From an uncultured bacterium (GTDB lineage Bacteria; Verrucomicrobiota; Kiritimatiellia; RFP12; UBA1067), in contig CACYEO010000159.1 in NCBI GenBank assembly GCA_902773475.1, forward strand, positions 1 through 6,063: a stretch of DNA of 6,063 nt, read 5' to 3'. Both the position numbers and the translations under genes were made by a program. This document shows, in pieces, positions 6,063 through 6,063 of this stretch (within the stretch, counting starts at the first letter, position 1; the number at the start of each line of letters is the position of its first letter). Under the pieces are notes generated by a model. It did no database searches and was not told the DNA's origin. It worked only from the letters and a program-made list of their open reading frames with translations.

Positions 6063-6063
6063 G

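Overview
The window reads almost entirely on the minus strand. It comes from a GC-rich bacterium with tightly packed genes. The look of the divergent MraY, the soluble-type metallophosphoesterase with a membrane tail and the secreted hypothetical protein suggests the PVC group (Verrucomicrobiota, Lentisphaerae or Kiritimatiellae-like), but this is an impression from protein style, not a proven assignment. No tRNA, rRNA, CRISPR array or insertion sequence was seen.

In transcription order (right to left) the layout is as follows. (1) 6062-5409 holds the C-terminal part of an AAA-ATPase-like / PD-(D/E)XK family protein, whose start lies beyond the right edge. (2) 5408-5076 is a 333-base gap. It holds a possible 33-residue ORF with a good Shine-Dalgarno sequence, two GC-rich stem-loops and a good sigma70-type promoter candidate (TTGGCG, 17 bp, TAAAAT) pointing into the next gene. 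(3) 5075-1 is a run of four closely spaced genes: a divergent mraY-type transferase, a secreted protein of unknown function with what looks like a degenerate gluzincin (zinc-peptidase) motif, a metallophosphoesterase fused to a transmembrane helix and an extracytoplasmic beta-rich domain, and bioA. bioA lacks only its last few codons at the left edge.

The four genes are joined by a 4-base GTGA overlap and by gaps of 14 and 5 bases, so they are probably one transcript with translational coupling. mraY would make lipid I for peptidoglycan and bioA would make DAPA for biotin. The two middle proteins are, respectively, exported and predicted membrane-anchored. No single pathway obviously links the four. 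The co-transcription is supported by layout only.

The most useful leads are the altered HHH motif (HDH) and extra cytoplasmic loop in MraY, the apparent loss of the zinc ligands in the secreted protein, and the metallophosphoesterase-TM-beta domain fusion. I see no evidence for a complete new defence or mobile system. The PD-(D/E)XK protein is a known, widespread family of uncertain role.
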